A stretch of 64,000 nucleotides of DNA, taken from Undaria pinnatifida (Eukaryota; Sar; Phaeophyceae; Laminariales; Alariaceae). Position numbers and translations under genes: made by a program. Shown here one piece after another: positions 1-10,083 of the stretch. Under the pieces are notes generated by a model that saw nothing but the letters and a program-made list of their open reading frames with translations, did not search any database and was not told the origin of the DNA. The stretch is from positions 5,386,318-5,450,317 of the forward strand of contig JABAKD010000006.1 in the NCBI GenBank assembly GCA_012845835.1. The letters are read 5' to 3'. Every line of letters starts with the position of its first letter. Within the stretch, counting starts at the first letter, position 1.

Positions 1-449
1 TGTCCTCATTAAGGATATAGGTCGGCGACCCCCCTTGGAACTACACTGTAGCTTGTACAAGGGTCAACAGGGTGTTATTAGTCAGTCTGTGCGCGGAAAC
101 TATAAAACTCGTTTCTGAGGGGGACAAAATCGGACAGCTGTGGAAGGAAAGACATCAGTTTACCAAGTATATTCTGTAAGTCGTACAACGAACGGGTGAG
201 GGGAGGGCGGAGATTTTTTAAGGCGTGGTGGTCGGGGGCGGGGCAACTTAATCTGTGCAGCACTTGTAAACCCTTGAAGGGGACAAACCTGACGGTTGTG
301 GGAGGAACGCATCCGTTTGTCATGTATATCCTGTAAATCCTACAACCGATGAGGAGAGGGGAGGGAATGTTCGAAAAGGGGGGGGGGCGGGGGGGAGGGG
401 TTAAGGGGATTTTTAACCGCTTTAGATCGCATAAATGTATACTTGGTAG
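1..449 (+). mobile_element. Foldback family A, left arm (cut by window start)
   Basis: This segment carries the family A arm: a GTCGGCGAC block, then CAACAGGGTG, then GCGCGGAAACTATAAAA, then modules ending in runs of G (around 378-400). The same blocks occur in the same order at 26.1-27.5 kb and in reverse at 17.0-17.5, 24.8-26.0, 29.7-30.9, 33.1-35.7 and 41.3-41.8 kb. The outer terminus lies before the window. The arm is interrupted at 450 by a mini-LTR element and resumes at 824. No protein is encoded. Confidence 0.75.
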
Positions 450-823
450 TGTTATAAGGCTTAGTTTGGGTAGGCTACTGGTTAGCCTTTGGCAAGTGGT
501 CAAACGGACTTATACCCCACAAATTCCTTAACAAAATGGCGTCGTCGACAGACCATGTGTTTTTTGGGTCGTGGGTTCGATCCCCACCATCCACAATAAT
601 GAACTTTTCAGATTTTCCCCATGTCGAACTTGAAAAATACTCTCCCTGGTTCCCCAGGGAATGAAACGGCTTGGATAAACGACTGGTCCGCCCGTATATC
701 CGGCCGACCTGCTATCCCGCCGTTTCAGGGGGGGGAAAGTGTTATAAGGCTTAGTTTGGGTAAGCTATTGGTTACCCTTTGGTACGTGGTCAAACGGACT
801 AATACCCCACTAAAACCTTCACA
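450..823 (+). mobile_element. Mini-LTR (TRIM-like) element C, copy 1
   Basis: Two 84-bp direct repeats (450-533 and 740-823) start TG and end CA, as LTRs do. A primer-binding-site-like TGGCGTCGTCG begins at 537, three bases after the first LTR. A purine tract, AGGGGGGGGAAAG (727-739), abuts the second LTR. GTAG flanks both ends (446-449 and 824-827) as a 4-bp TSD. The interior of about 206 bp has no coding capacity, so it would depend on an autonomous LTR element. The family A arm continues on both sides, so this insertion is younger than the arm. Confidence 0.85.
571..587 (+). promoter_or_regulatory. tRNA T-arm-like hairpin / Pol III B box inside element C
   Basis: GTGGG-TTCGATC-CCCAC forms a perfect 5-bp stem with a 7-base TPsiC-type loop. 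It contains GGTTCGATCCC, which matches the Pol III B-box consensus. An A-box match, TGGTCAAACGG, lies upstream in the LTR (497-507). Together they could make a tRNA-like internal promoter, but the spacing (about 77 bp) is long and no full cloverleaf is visible. Confidence 0.45.
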
Positions 824-930
824 GTAGGAACTTACTAAACGCATGGTGCCACGCCTAGGCGATGGTGTGGGTGGTGAGGAAGGGGGCGGCGTTGGGGGGG
901 GGGGGGGGGGTGGAGCTATGTGAATGAACA
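824..930 (+). mobile_element. Foldback family A, left arm resumed after element C
   Basis: The block with CTAGGCGATGGTGTGGGTGG and the following G run (about 894-910) is the continuation of the family A arm, comparable to 26820-26880 and 27115-27180. It shows that element C was inserted into a pre-existing arm. Confidence 0.7.
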
Positions 931-972
931 CTATTTAGATGTGTTACAGCAGCAGCACAGCAGCATTATTAT

Positions 973-1226
<254 letters not shown>

Positions 1227-1229
1227 GTA

Positions 1230-1760
1230 CCGCGTAAACTCAGCGCTGACTGACACCTACCTGGTGGTATTCATAGCTAAGTAGCTCAGTGCTTATTACG
1301 GTGCATACCTGGAATATGACAAGAAGTCTTACTGTAAAAATCGAAGACATGTTTCTGATATTGGAGTGATGTTCCACTGGTTTTCATGTGGAACGTTAAC
1401 AACGGCAAAACATGTACCAGGCAAAAGACACCATGGTCTACTATTGCCTTCAATTATGTAGATTTGCAAGGCATGTCGAATATTTGTGGGATGACGGTAT
1501 CTAGCCGTATTTTACGGTAAAAGGGGTTATGGGCGGGGGATGGTTGGTACAGCGGGGATCGGGGTGGCGCCGGTTTGGGTCATAGATATGAATGAAGATC
1601 TGAGTTATTTAGACATACAATACTTTAAAATAGTTTCTTGATGACACTCCTTTGGGTTTCTTCGACGGCAAGATGTGGTGAGGGCGAGGGGGCGATTGGC
1701 GACGGGTTTGTTTGGTCATAATATGAATGAAGAGATCTAACCACTTTCAGATATGCTCGT
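1230..1760 (+). repeat. Repeat G, unit 1
   Basis: Starts near CAGCGCTGACTGA and GCTCAGTGCTTAT, then TGTACCAGGC, and ends in a G-rich block followed by ATATGAATGAAGA. The same order recurs from about 1780 (unit 2, split by a SINE) and partly at 2935-3180. No protein signature is seen. Confidence 0.6.
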
Positions 1761-1779
1761 ACGTACAGATCTAGGTAGA

Positions 1780-2083
1780 CGCACACGATGAAGATCAAGT
1801 CAGCGCTGACTGATAGCTCACTCAGTGCTTATCATGGTGTAGGTTTATTAAGAAGAAATGTTCATGACATTGGGATGTTGCTGTTGTTCAACGTGTTTTC
1901 ATATGGAACGGCAACAACGGCAACGTGTACCAGGCATACAAAATTACATCCATGCATGTTGTGCATTACGCGCCGCAGCATGTAGAATATTTGTGGAATT
2001 ACGTTATATCTAATTAAAATGTGATGTGGGCGCGGGTGGGGTTGACGAGGCGGGGGCGCGAGTGGCGCCGGCTTGGGTCATAG
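1780..2083 (+). repeat. Repeat G, unit 2 (5' part)
   Basis: Matches unit 1 from CAGCGCTGACTGATAGCTC through CAACGGCAACGTGTACCAGGC to AATATTTGTGG. It is interrupted by SINE B1 at about 2084, and a G-like 3' end with ATTATGAATGAAGAGATC follows at about 2475-2540. Confidence 0.6.
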
Positions 2084-2375
2084 AGCCGGTCGCCCCGGTG
2101 GCGTATCAGGTCATCCTCGGGCCTGGTATAGGTCAGTTTCGTGAGTTCGAGCCCCGCCGAGTGCATAGTCGTATAAATTCGTCGGGACTTTTTCTTGTGC
2201 ACAATTTGACTTGCGGAAAGCGCGAGAGCGTGAGTGAGTTAGCAACACTCGATGAACAATCGACGAGCGGCGGGATTGCTGAACCCTATGCGCGATAAAA
2301 ATTGAAGGCAAGAACCGGGGGAGAGAAGAGACGACGCCTGTGACCACGGCTTGTCCAGAAGCTGGAAAAAAGTAG
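2084..2375 (+). mobile_element. tRNA-derived SINE, family B1
   Basis: The head starts GCCGGTCGCCCCGGTGG (A-box region) and has a B box in GTGAGTTCGAGCCCC. The body carries GCGGAAAGCGCGAGAGCGTG, a core with CGCGATAAAAATTGAAGGC, and a 3' end with GTGACCACGGCTTGTCC followed by an A-rich stretch. Other copies lie at 13.4, 24.1, 28.3-28.6 (reverse), 36.8-37.9 (split) and 61.3-62.4 kb (reverse, split). A Pol III promoter fused to a conserved body is the standard SINE layout. It encodes no protein. Confidence 0.8.
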
Positions 2376-2572
2376 AAATGTGCGGAACAGGAACTAAAAT
2401 AAATGGTATAGGTCGTTTAGACGAAGAGATCAATATACTTTCAACATATTTTAGATATTTCCGCAAGCAAAAAATGCGTTGCGGGCGAGGGGGCGGTTGG
2501 CGTCGGCTTTGGTCACATTATGAATGAAGAGATCCAATAAACGCGTCAAGATGTTTGCGTTAGATGTGTACC

Positions 2573-2925
2573 AGTTACAAGGCTTGATTTGGGTAAGCGA
2601 TTGGTTAACATTTTGAAGGTTGGTCAAACGGACTGATACCCCACTAGTACCTTAACAATGGCGTCGTCGGCAGGACTATGGGTTTTGGGGTCGTGGGCTC
2701 GAATCCAGCATCCACCAAAATCAACGATAAACTTTTACGTATTTACCCATCCATGTCGAACTGGAAAAATATTTTTCCCCCCGGTGAACAGGAAATGAAA
2801 CCGCTTGGATGTTGACACGTCCGCCGTTTCAGCGGGGGAGAGTGTTTATAAGGCTAAACTTGGGTGAGAAATTGGTTAGCCTGTTCAAGTGATCAAACGG
2901 ATTAATGCCCTCTCATTCCTTGACA
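2573..2925 (+). mobile_element. Mini-LTR (TRIM-like) element C, copy 2
   Basis: Diverged copy of the element at 450-823, with LTRs at 2573-2657 and 2843-2925. TGGCGTCGTCG follows the first LTR at 2659, and a GCGGGGGAGAG purine tract precedes the second. The flanks TACC and TACA are a 3-of-4 match to a TSD. The T-arm-like stem seen in copy 1 is degraded here. Confidence 0.75.
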
Positions 2926-2934
2926 TACACACCA

Positions 2935-3180
2935 TAAAGTCAGTGCTGATAGCTCAATGCTTATTATGGTGCATATGTTTAAAAATAGTTACTTGTAGAT
3001 AAGATATATATTTATGTCGACGGCAGATGTACACCATAAAGTCGACACTGACTGAGGGAGAGCTCAGTAGCATCTAACAAGATATATTTTAGATATTTTT
3101 ATAGTAAAATGTGTTGTGGGCCGTGTGGGCGGTTGTCGTCGTGGATGTGGTTGTATTATGAACTGATAAGAAACCGACGG
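2935..3180 (+). repeat. Repeat G, partial copies
   Basis: Two short copies of the G start (2935-2990 and about 3030-3080) and one G-rich end with GGGCGGTTGTCGTCG and TATTATGAA (3112-3175) continue the broken G array. Confidence 0.45.
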
Positions 3181-3242
3181 CGGCATTCAGCAGCATCAGC
3201 AGCTAACTGCTATTATATATTACGGACTAACGAGGCCCACGA

Positions 3243-3598
3243 TGTAATGGAGTGCTCTCCGTGGAATGGGTAGTGTAAAGATTCGACGTGAAACCATCTC
3301 ATGGTTGGGGTGAAACCAGGTGAGACTAGATGTCACGCTCACGTCAAGGCCACAAGATATGGGGTTTAGTGTAGGCGACGGAGTGGTCCATCAAGACTCC
3401 CCCTGTCGTGCACTGCTTCTGCTGCTGCCCACAGCTCTGCTCTGTTTGTCTTTGAGTGTCCTTTTATTGCGAATACTGTCGGCTTTGCGCCTAGACAGCA
3501 AGCCATGAAGAGAAACGAACACAGACCCGCCGGAACCATAAGGAGAGCGCTTCCCAACACTGACCAGACTCCGTTCACCCTCGGAGCACCCCTTAACA
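3243..3598 (+). mobile_element. Probable solo LTR of the F element
   Basis: Starts TGTAATGGAGTG and ends near CCTTAACA. It aligns along its length with the LTRs at 39687-40071 and 40822-41190, sharing ATTCGACGTGAAACCAT, CACGTCAAGGCCA and CCATAAGGAGAG. Flanks ACGA/ATGA are a weak TSD. With no internal region it reads as a solo LTR left by recombination. Divergence from the 40-kb copies is clear. Confidence 0.6.
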
Positions 3599-3869
3599 AT
3601 GATAAACATTCCCACATCATAATTTACCAAGTCGCGTTCATACACACTGTACAACAACCACATCAAGTATGACGCAACAACACCAACACCGTCATCATTC
3701 CGTTTAGAGATACAGTTGCAGGAAATCACCTACAGGTACAGTATATTGCCCGTGGTATATAATATCACCGGAGTTTTTGAAACTCGTGTTTGAGTCTAGC
3801 CTCACCGCGATGGGGAAAAAATGCCGACCGGTCCGCATCGTCATGATGTGGCGAGGACGCGGCTCGTTA

Positions 3870-4070
3870 CCCCCCGGGGTGTTAGAGTATCCCCTCTCCC
3901 CAGATTCGGCGTTATGCTTTGTATGGAGTGTCTCCTCCTCATAATACATGCTTTGTGGCATCCCCCCCTCCCCCGTTGAGGCGCTATGATTTGTATCGAG
4001 TGTCCTCTCATCATACCAGTGTTATGGCGTCCCCTCTCCCCCGCTGCGGCGTTACGATTCGCAGCAACCC
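3870..4070. repeat. About 70-bp tandem repeat, three diverged units
   Basis: Blocks of the type CCCCTCTCCCC then GGCGTTATGC/TTTGTAT then GAGTGTC recur near 3889, 3960 and 4029. There is no other signal between 3600 and 4390. Confidence 0.7.
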
Positions 4071-4394
4071 TCACCATATCGTACCTGGCAGGCGTTCCGC
4101 CTTATGCCTTTACCAGGGGCACAATACGACAGCGGTGACCGCTGTTGATGGAGGCCAATGTCGAGGTAGGGCACAGTTTTGGGAGCGCTGCGCCCAGAAG
4201 GAGACCGTATCGTTTAATCGAGAAACCCGTTCATTGGTCAACTACTGGTTTTTCGAAACGTTTCATTGGTCAACACACGCACAAACTAACTTCCGCTTGC
4301 ACCCTGATCGAAGCCAGGCCTGATCCCACCAGCGACTGAGCCCTCCCAGCTGACCCCGGGTATATTATATTTTAATTTGATTTCAAATTGGTTT

Positions 4395-4485
4395 TTCGAG
4401 TCTTCCTAGGGCTCCAGCACCTTTGTGTGACCACGGACTCTAGATTTTGTACAAGAGTTAAATGTGAGACAACAACAATATTAAT
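4395..4485 (+). mobile_element. Repeat D (LINE/SINE 3' end), copy 1
   Basis: Holds GTGACCACGGACT, then GTTAAATGTGAGA, then ACAACAACAA. The same ordered set occurs at 48.2, 51.0 and (reverse) 55.0 kb. A simple AAC tail after a conserved end is typical of LINE-mobilised 3' ends. Confidence 0.55.
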
Positions 4486-4716
4486 AGCCGCCGCCAGGGT
4501 CCGCCAAGAACCATGGTCCCAAGCCAACCAAAGCCGGAGGTCGCCAGCGCCAAAATCGAGGGTCGGCCATTGCAACCAGCAAACCATTTCTCGAGTAAGG
4601 GGTAAGGCACCCTCGTGCCCGAGGGAATCAATCACCATTTAGGCCCTAACTACAGCTACTGCTGTTAAAGTTTCAGAGGGTGTGAGTCCGAATATTTTCC
4701 CGCGATTTCACGCGCA

Positions 4717-4746
4717 GGTTCGAGTCCGGCCACCGACGCCAAATGT
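4717..4746 (+). other. 3' end of a serine-type tRNA, or extended primer-binding site on the minus strand
   Basis: The stretch reads as a T arm (GGTTCGAGTCC loop region at 4718-4728), a 7-base acceptor strand CACCGAC, a G discriminator, and CCA at 4744-4746. Eukaryotic tRNA-Ser has this form with G73. No matching D arm or 5' acceptor strand lies upstream, so this is not an intact tRNA gene. On the minus strand it follows CTTAACA and reads TGGCGTCGG, so it may be the primer site of a C-like LTR element whose LTR would lie at about 4747-4842. Confidence 0.45.
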
Positions 4747-5364
4747 TAAGATATTACGTAAGGGGCGTTTGCTAGTTTGGCTACTGGTAAAAAACGTTAG
4801 CGCGTTACCTCCCCGAACTACATCGAGCCTTGTAACCACCACCTCGAAAACCAGACGTGAGGTGTTGTCTCGTCTTGTTGTACGAAGAGCGTGTGACAAC
4901 GCTACAAGCGGCCTCGTGCTCCGCGCGTGCCGTGCATGTTTCTGCGTGACCCGCGCTACATACGGTAGAGGCGCACCCGATTTTTTCCGGTCTCTTTCAC
5001 CCCTGAGGAGCCCATATACCTCATCCTGTAGTCGGCTTGGAGACGAATTTAATGTATAATCCAATTAACAACACCATGGCCGAGGTACATAACGAATACT
5101 ACCGAAAAACAAGAAATCGCACTCCGATGATAGTGGGTTAACGCCTTTACCACTGGAAAACCTTTCCTTTTTTACAACTGTACTTGAAATTAGTACAGAG
5201 GGCATTTTGGGATCTAAAGAGGTGAGGCAAAAGAGCACACTTAAAGGAGAGAACGGAGCATAAATCCTAGACAGGCCAAAACGAACAGAAATCGGAGCAG
5301 CGTTGGGATGGATTTCTGTACGAATCGAGAAAAATATTATGTTTCTTTTTCATCTTGGTTTAAG

Positions 5365-5580
5365 TAACCCCCCCTGTCTGGCTCCTTGAAAAAAAATGTG
5401 GCTAAGTTTATGTTTTTTGTGCCCCCCTGTTTAGTAACCCCCCCCCCCTGTCTGGCTCCTATAAAAAAATGTGGGAAAGTTTGCGTTTTTTGGTACTCCC
5501 GCGTTTAGTGCCACCCCCCCTTCTATAATACAATTGTGGGAATTTTTGTGTGTGTTTTTTGTACTCCACTGGGTTTGAAA
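5365..5580. repeat. About 70-bp tandem repeat, three units
   Basis: Units pair a C run (AACCCCCC) with TGTGG.AA.TTT..TGTTTTTTG.T; anchors lie near 5396, 5470 and 5535. 5070-5365 upstream shows no feature. Confidence 0.7.
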
Positions 5581-5729
5581 GGGCCTTGGCATCCAGAAAT
5601 ATATTTGCAAAAACTGCTCCCCTTATCTATCGTAGCATGCGTCACGTTGCACGTCGGATACCCCTGCTACCCGGGCAGCCCCGACTGCTTCTTGTCGCCG
5701 ATGCCGCACTCGTCACATGAATCATCCGG

Positions 5730-5815
5730 GGGGGGTGGGAGGCGTACTCATTTGTTGCTGGCCTTAGTCATTTGACCAAGCATTCTTTCGAGACGGAGCA
5801 CCGTTTCTGCTGCTA
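5730..5815 (+). repeat. Repeat N, copy 1
   Basis: Contains GTACTCATTTG, GTCATTTGACCA and TTCGAGACGGAGC. Also found at 8450-8545 and in reverse at 52390-52475. Confidence 0.6.
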
Positions 5816-5944
5816 ATGGAGACACCTCCAACGTTTGGGAGGTCATTACGCTTTTCCCATGTATTGCATAGAAAGTGTTTGATCTTATCCTATCCGCTTC
5901 CTGTTTCTCCTAGGGGTTGTACTTTTTGGGGCCAATCATGTCCT

Positions 5945-6212
5945 GGTAATGTTAATGTGAATGTGAATGTGAATGTGAATGTTAATGTTAATGTTGATGT
6001 TGATGTTAATGTTGATGTTAATGTTAATGTTAAAGTTAATGTTAATGTTAATGTTAATGTTAATGTTGATGTTATTTTTAATGTTAATGTTAATGTTGGT
6101 GTTAATGTTAATGTTAATGTTAATGTTAATGTTAATGTTGATGTTGATGTTGATGTTATAATCTTAATGTTATGATCTTAGTGTTATAATGTTAATGGTA
6201 TAATGTTAATGT
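5945..6212. repeat. (TTAATG)n hexanucleotide array with TTGATG variants
   Basis: A 6-base array with variant units, decaying after 6160. It opens Asn-Val and Met-Leu repeat frames that are repeat by-products, not genes. Confidence 0.95.
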
Positions 6213-6489
6213 TGACCTCCTCAAATGAAGAACTGCCGGTTAGCCTGATAAGTTCACGAGAATAGCTTGTCCCAGGACTACCAGTGTTGGTCGGGGTTGC
6301 GCGAGCAAACGCCTTCTAAGTCATATTTCGGGTGAGATGTTGAGCTAGCTCCTCATCGTGTTAGGAGCGCCCAGGAACTTCTTAGCATCTGCTGCACCCA
6401 TCCCGTGGGATGACTCGCGTCTTCCCTCTGAAGCCTTAACGAGATGAAGGGCATGCGCGCCATTTATGTCACACGCAGTTGATGTATTC

Positions 6490-6735
6490 CACACGTCGGA
6501 CAGGTCACATCCCATCGCATGATCTATGTGATCTGTGTCTTTCGGGGCAGACAGACCCCTAGCCCGAACGTGATCTGCTTGATCGAGGTAATGTTGTCGG
6601 ATGGGAGCCGTATGATCTGCGTGGCCTCGCACTTGTTTCGTGCCTTGGATCTGTTCTGCACGGATCCCGCGCACTATATGATAGTGACAGATACTTGGTA
6701 TAGGATCTAGACTATCTAGGTCGCGATCTGTCCGG
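6490..6735. repeat. GATC-dense degenerate repeat
   Basis: About nine GATC sites in 245 bp, mostly in TGATCTG-type words, against about one expected. A second such region lies at 62620-63255. Confidence 0.55.
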
Positions 6736-6739
6736 TTTG

Positions 6740-7554
6740 TGACTGAATCTCATGGAGCAGTCCGCCCTCAACACGGCCAACGGTACGTATGTGGTCTTGC
6801 GGAGGTGTGCGTTTTTGCGTGCCCGCGCTATAACGCTGATTGTGGCCAATTGGCACCACGAGAGGCCCGCTGGTGTATTATTTCGGGCGCACCTTAGGGT
6901 AGTACCGGAAAATGTCGTGTGTGGCCTAGCCGTACTACAAGAGACTTGCTTGCCCCAGAAGGGTGCAGCAAGGGGAGCCCGCCCATCTATGGGACTGGCC
7001 ATCGACGTGCTGCTTGTCGTAGTGCTCGGGGCTGCCGGATTTCCGAGCGGGTTGTGAGATGAGGTGAGTTACAGCCTTTACGGGGGCCACGGCAAGCACG
7101 TCTTTCGTGGGGATCACGGCAAGCACTGTCAGCGCCATTCCCTTCTTCCGGTGCGATTTAAGCGAAATCGGAATCAAACATCTCGTTGCTTATACTTGGA
7201 GAATTATCCCGCTCAACAGTTCCAAGCAGTGTGTCCTTTAGAAACGTGGGTGCAGTTCTAAAAGGTTGTCACCCTGCTAAGGCGCTACCCCCGAATGGAC
7301 ACCTTCCGATAGCGGAAAACAGATATCGTCGACGCCAAAAGTACCGACTTCCGAATCGCGGAGGGGCGCGGAGGGGTGTAGCGTTGATGACTGTCCCAAC
7401 CGGTACCAATAAGCACGTGTGGTAGAACGCGCAATGAGAGCAGTGATGGTGATGATGATGCCAATCACAGGTAGCTCATTTTCTTGAAGTTTCTCAGCCC
7501 GTCGTCACAAAAAGGGGGCAGTAGAGGACGAAGGCGCGGATTGCTTTGCGCGCT
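6740..7554. other. No recognised feature
   Basis: Mixed-composition DNA. Short open frames exist on both strands but none shows a recognisable domain, and they overlap one another. Confidence 0.5.
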
Positions 7555-8110
7555 GCCTGGCAGCTGGCATGCCAGACGACAAGCAACGGGCCAACTTTAT
7601 AATCAATTGCCACTGAGCCTCTCGGACGAAGAACCACACGCCGGGCATGGTATGGACACAGATACCGCCTTTGAAGCATGCCGAAGAGCCAATAGCGGGC
7701 TGCGGTGAGCTTATGAGAACGTTCTCGAGCTAGGTTTCCAGGCAGGAGGCATGCCGGACAAGTTATCGGTCGTGGCCATTACTACCGAATCCTTCGGACA
7801 GATACCCAGTTACACTTCGGACGCGTCATGGTCACCGGAGTGTCTCTCGAAGCATGCCGAGGGGCCGACAACGGGGCGTGGTGAGCTTTACGAGCACGCC
7901 CTCGAGCTACGCTGCCTGGAAGTAGGCATGCCAGACAGGGCCATCAGTCGCCGTCACCACCCCTGAACCCTTTGAACAGAAAACCAGCGACACCGCGGAC
8001 GCGTCATGGACATTGCTAGATTCCTCAAAGCATACCGGAGGGCTGACGACAAGGTGCAGTGAGCCTAAGAGAACAACACATGGCGGAGCGCCTACAGTAG
8101 GCGCCGTGAG
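7555..8110. repeat. About 180-bp tandem repeat, three diverged units
   Basis: GGCATGCCRGAC recurs at 7566, 7748 and 7925 (spacings 182 and 177). A second anchor, AAGCATGCCGA followed by GTGAGC, recurs near 7672, 7850 and 8027. The unit length is not a multiple of three, so a repeated protein domain is unlikely. Confidence 0.75.
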
Positions 8111-8439
8111 CATATTGGCACTTCCAGGTTTACCAGGACCTGCGGAGGCACAGCAATCATTCCTCAGGGAGGGGTGCCCAAGCGATCGACTGACGCTGAA
8201 GTCTCACTAGCAGGCACCAACGTGTCCGGCGATAATCAATACGCCAGGAGGCGGCCATTTAGGCCTGTAATGGACAGCCGTTTAGACGTAACCAACTATG
8301 TGACTATTTAGACGTAAGTCACAGCATTAGTGTTTGTAGCATCACTGACGGCGCCCAAGACGGCCAATTCTGATGTTTGTGGTCAACAAGGGCGGGATGG
8401 CTGCGGTCGTCGTCGACCAAAGCAAGAAGGCGGGAAGGG

Positions 8440-8550
8440 GGGGGAGGGGGGGGGGGGGTACTCATGTTTAGCTTGCCTTATTCGTTTGACCATTGACCAC
8501 GCATCCCGTTCGAGACGGAGCGCCGTATGGGAGGGGGGGGTAACAGACCC
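8440..8550 (+). repeat. Repeat N, copy 2
   Basis: G run, then GTACTCATG, TTTGACCATTGACCA and TTCGAGACGGAGC, as at 5730-5815. Confidence 0.6.
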
Positions 8551-9094
8551 ACACCCTTGGCGTGGGGATGGCGCCAGGACGTGGCTTAGGGGTAAAGGGC
8601 AGAATCACGTAAGGAAAGGTAAGGATGGAGTAAGAGTAGCAGGTAGATTAGATCGATGCTAGGCCCGAAGTAGGTACAGAAAGAATACATACTCCGTGTG
8701 TAGGTTTCCTACTTTGTTTTCTCCCTTGATTTCCTTGTTTTTGTTATAGATTTTTGTGCGTTCTCGCCGTTGAAGCTCATACAGCATATTATCGGATGAC
8801 AGCTATTAATATTACTAACATCAGTGTTCGCTTCCATTGGATAGCAGGTTTCGGATCTTGCCGGCGATTCGGGTGGATATCAGTGGCCCTGCGGGAGAAT
8901 AAGGGAAGACTAGGCTACCTGAATCGAGGATCGCTAGTCGGCTCGGAAGGAGCTTGTACCATGACGGTGTGGCGTGGTCAGACTCAAGATAATACAATTA
9001 ATGGTACGGTGTAGTGGGTATTTAATCCTCCCTAGTCGAGCCGAAGTAAGCGTACCAAAGCAAAAGCGAGCAGAATAGGGTTTCAGTCGCAATA
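8551..9094. other. No recognised feature
   Basis: No repeat or protein signal seen by eye. Confidence 0.4.
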
Positions 9095-9481
9095 ATGTCG
9101 CCACAAGATCGTGGTGACAAGATGGCGAGCATACGAGACTGTCACCATAAAGGAGTTGTGTGTAAAGCCTCTAGTCTACCCCAACCCCGAGGGGGCGATG
9201 ACGAGGCAGGCCTTGAGGATAGAGGCCTCTTTGCTTACGTGAGGAAGAGGAGAGCCGGGCACAATTATACAACAGTTCCATCTAGGCTATTTCCCGATAT
9301 GATACATAACCAATTAGCGCGCGCGGCGCGACCCAATCGACGACTAACAACAGCGCCGAGAATAAGCACGGGTACAAAGTTAACGGAGCTGAAGCCATCC
9401 ATGCAAACAACCCGTGAACAGACTATGTTGGTTATCAGTTACTTACTTCCTCGTTTTCAACCTACGGGTGGGCCTGTGTGA
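9095..9481 (+). CDS. Unassigned open frame, 128 residues
   Basis: An open frame of mixed amino-acid composition, rich in Arg/Lys/Thr, outside any repeat I can see. It has no signal peptide, membrane segment or motif that I recognise, and no splice context supports or refutes it. It may be a chance frame, an exon or a decayed coding remnant. It is listed because composition and location are less suspicious than for most frames here. Confidence 0.15.
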   Translation: MSPQDRGDKMASIRDCHHKGVVCKASSLPQPRGGDDEAGLEDRGLFAYVRKRRAGHNYTTVPSRLFPDMIHNQLARAARPNRRLTTAPRISTGTKLTELKPSMQTTREQTMLVISYLLPRFQPTGGPV

Positions 9482-9819
9482 TGAGTTTAATGTACAATTT
9501 TCCTAGCCACTTTCCTTAACAACAGGCAACCCAATCTCATCGTCCAACCAAAGTCACCACCACCACCTATAACGTGAGTCAGCATACCTGGGCAAGAAAA
9601 GGAGACACCGCAGCGAGTGCATCACTCCTGATACTGGTGAACAGCGGGTATACAGGCGTCCCGAAGTCTTTGTTCGAAGTCGGCGAGCATTTTATCCCAC
9701 CGCAGTAAACGCTGGAGGATAGTGCGTGGGGTGAACTTGCGAGTGCGACTGGGACCCGTGGACCATAAACATCTGTCTTCTACCTACCCTGGTAACGAAC
9801 AGAGGTTACAATGTGATGT

Positions 9820-9870
9820 TCCACCCGAGAATCGCATACCATCTGGGTGCGGTTGGAATCTGTAGACTGT
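9820..9870 (+). repeat. Diverged relative of the 280-bp repeat
   Basis: GTGCGGTTGGAATCTGTAGA preceded by CGAGAATC resembles part of the 10.1-kb unit (GTGCGGTTGGATTCTGTAGA), suggesting an older, wider array. Confidence 0.45.
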
Positions 9871-10083
9871 AGAATGATAAATGCGGTACTTCCATATGGA
9901 CACCCACGAGGGACATTGCCAGATGACAAAATTGAAGAATAATATACCAGATATGCATTTTTTATTGCTTATTTCGTGTAGAAATACCTAAGACTGTCGA
10001 GCGAAAATAAATAAATACTGTATGCAGCATGCAGAGCGCGCTTGTGGGGTGAGAATAACCAGTATCCTGTGCCTGGACTGGCG

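Noticed and set aside
4682-4746. Intact tRNA-Ser gene
   Set aside because: Only the T arm and acceptor 3' strand with CCA are present. No 5' acceptor partner (GTCGGTG) or A box at the right distance was found.
5816-6175. Asn-Val / Met-Leu repeat protein
   Set aside because: Created by the TTAATG hexanucleotide array; all frames of a 6-base repeat without a stop stay open.
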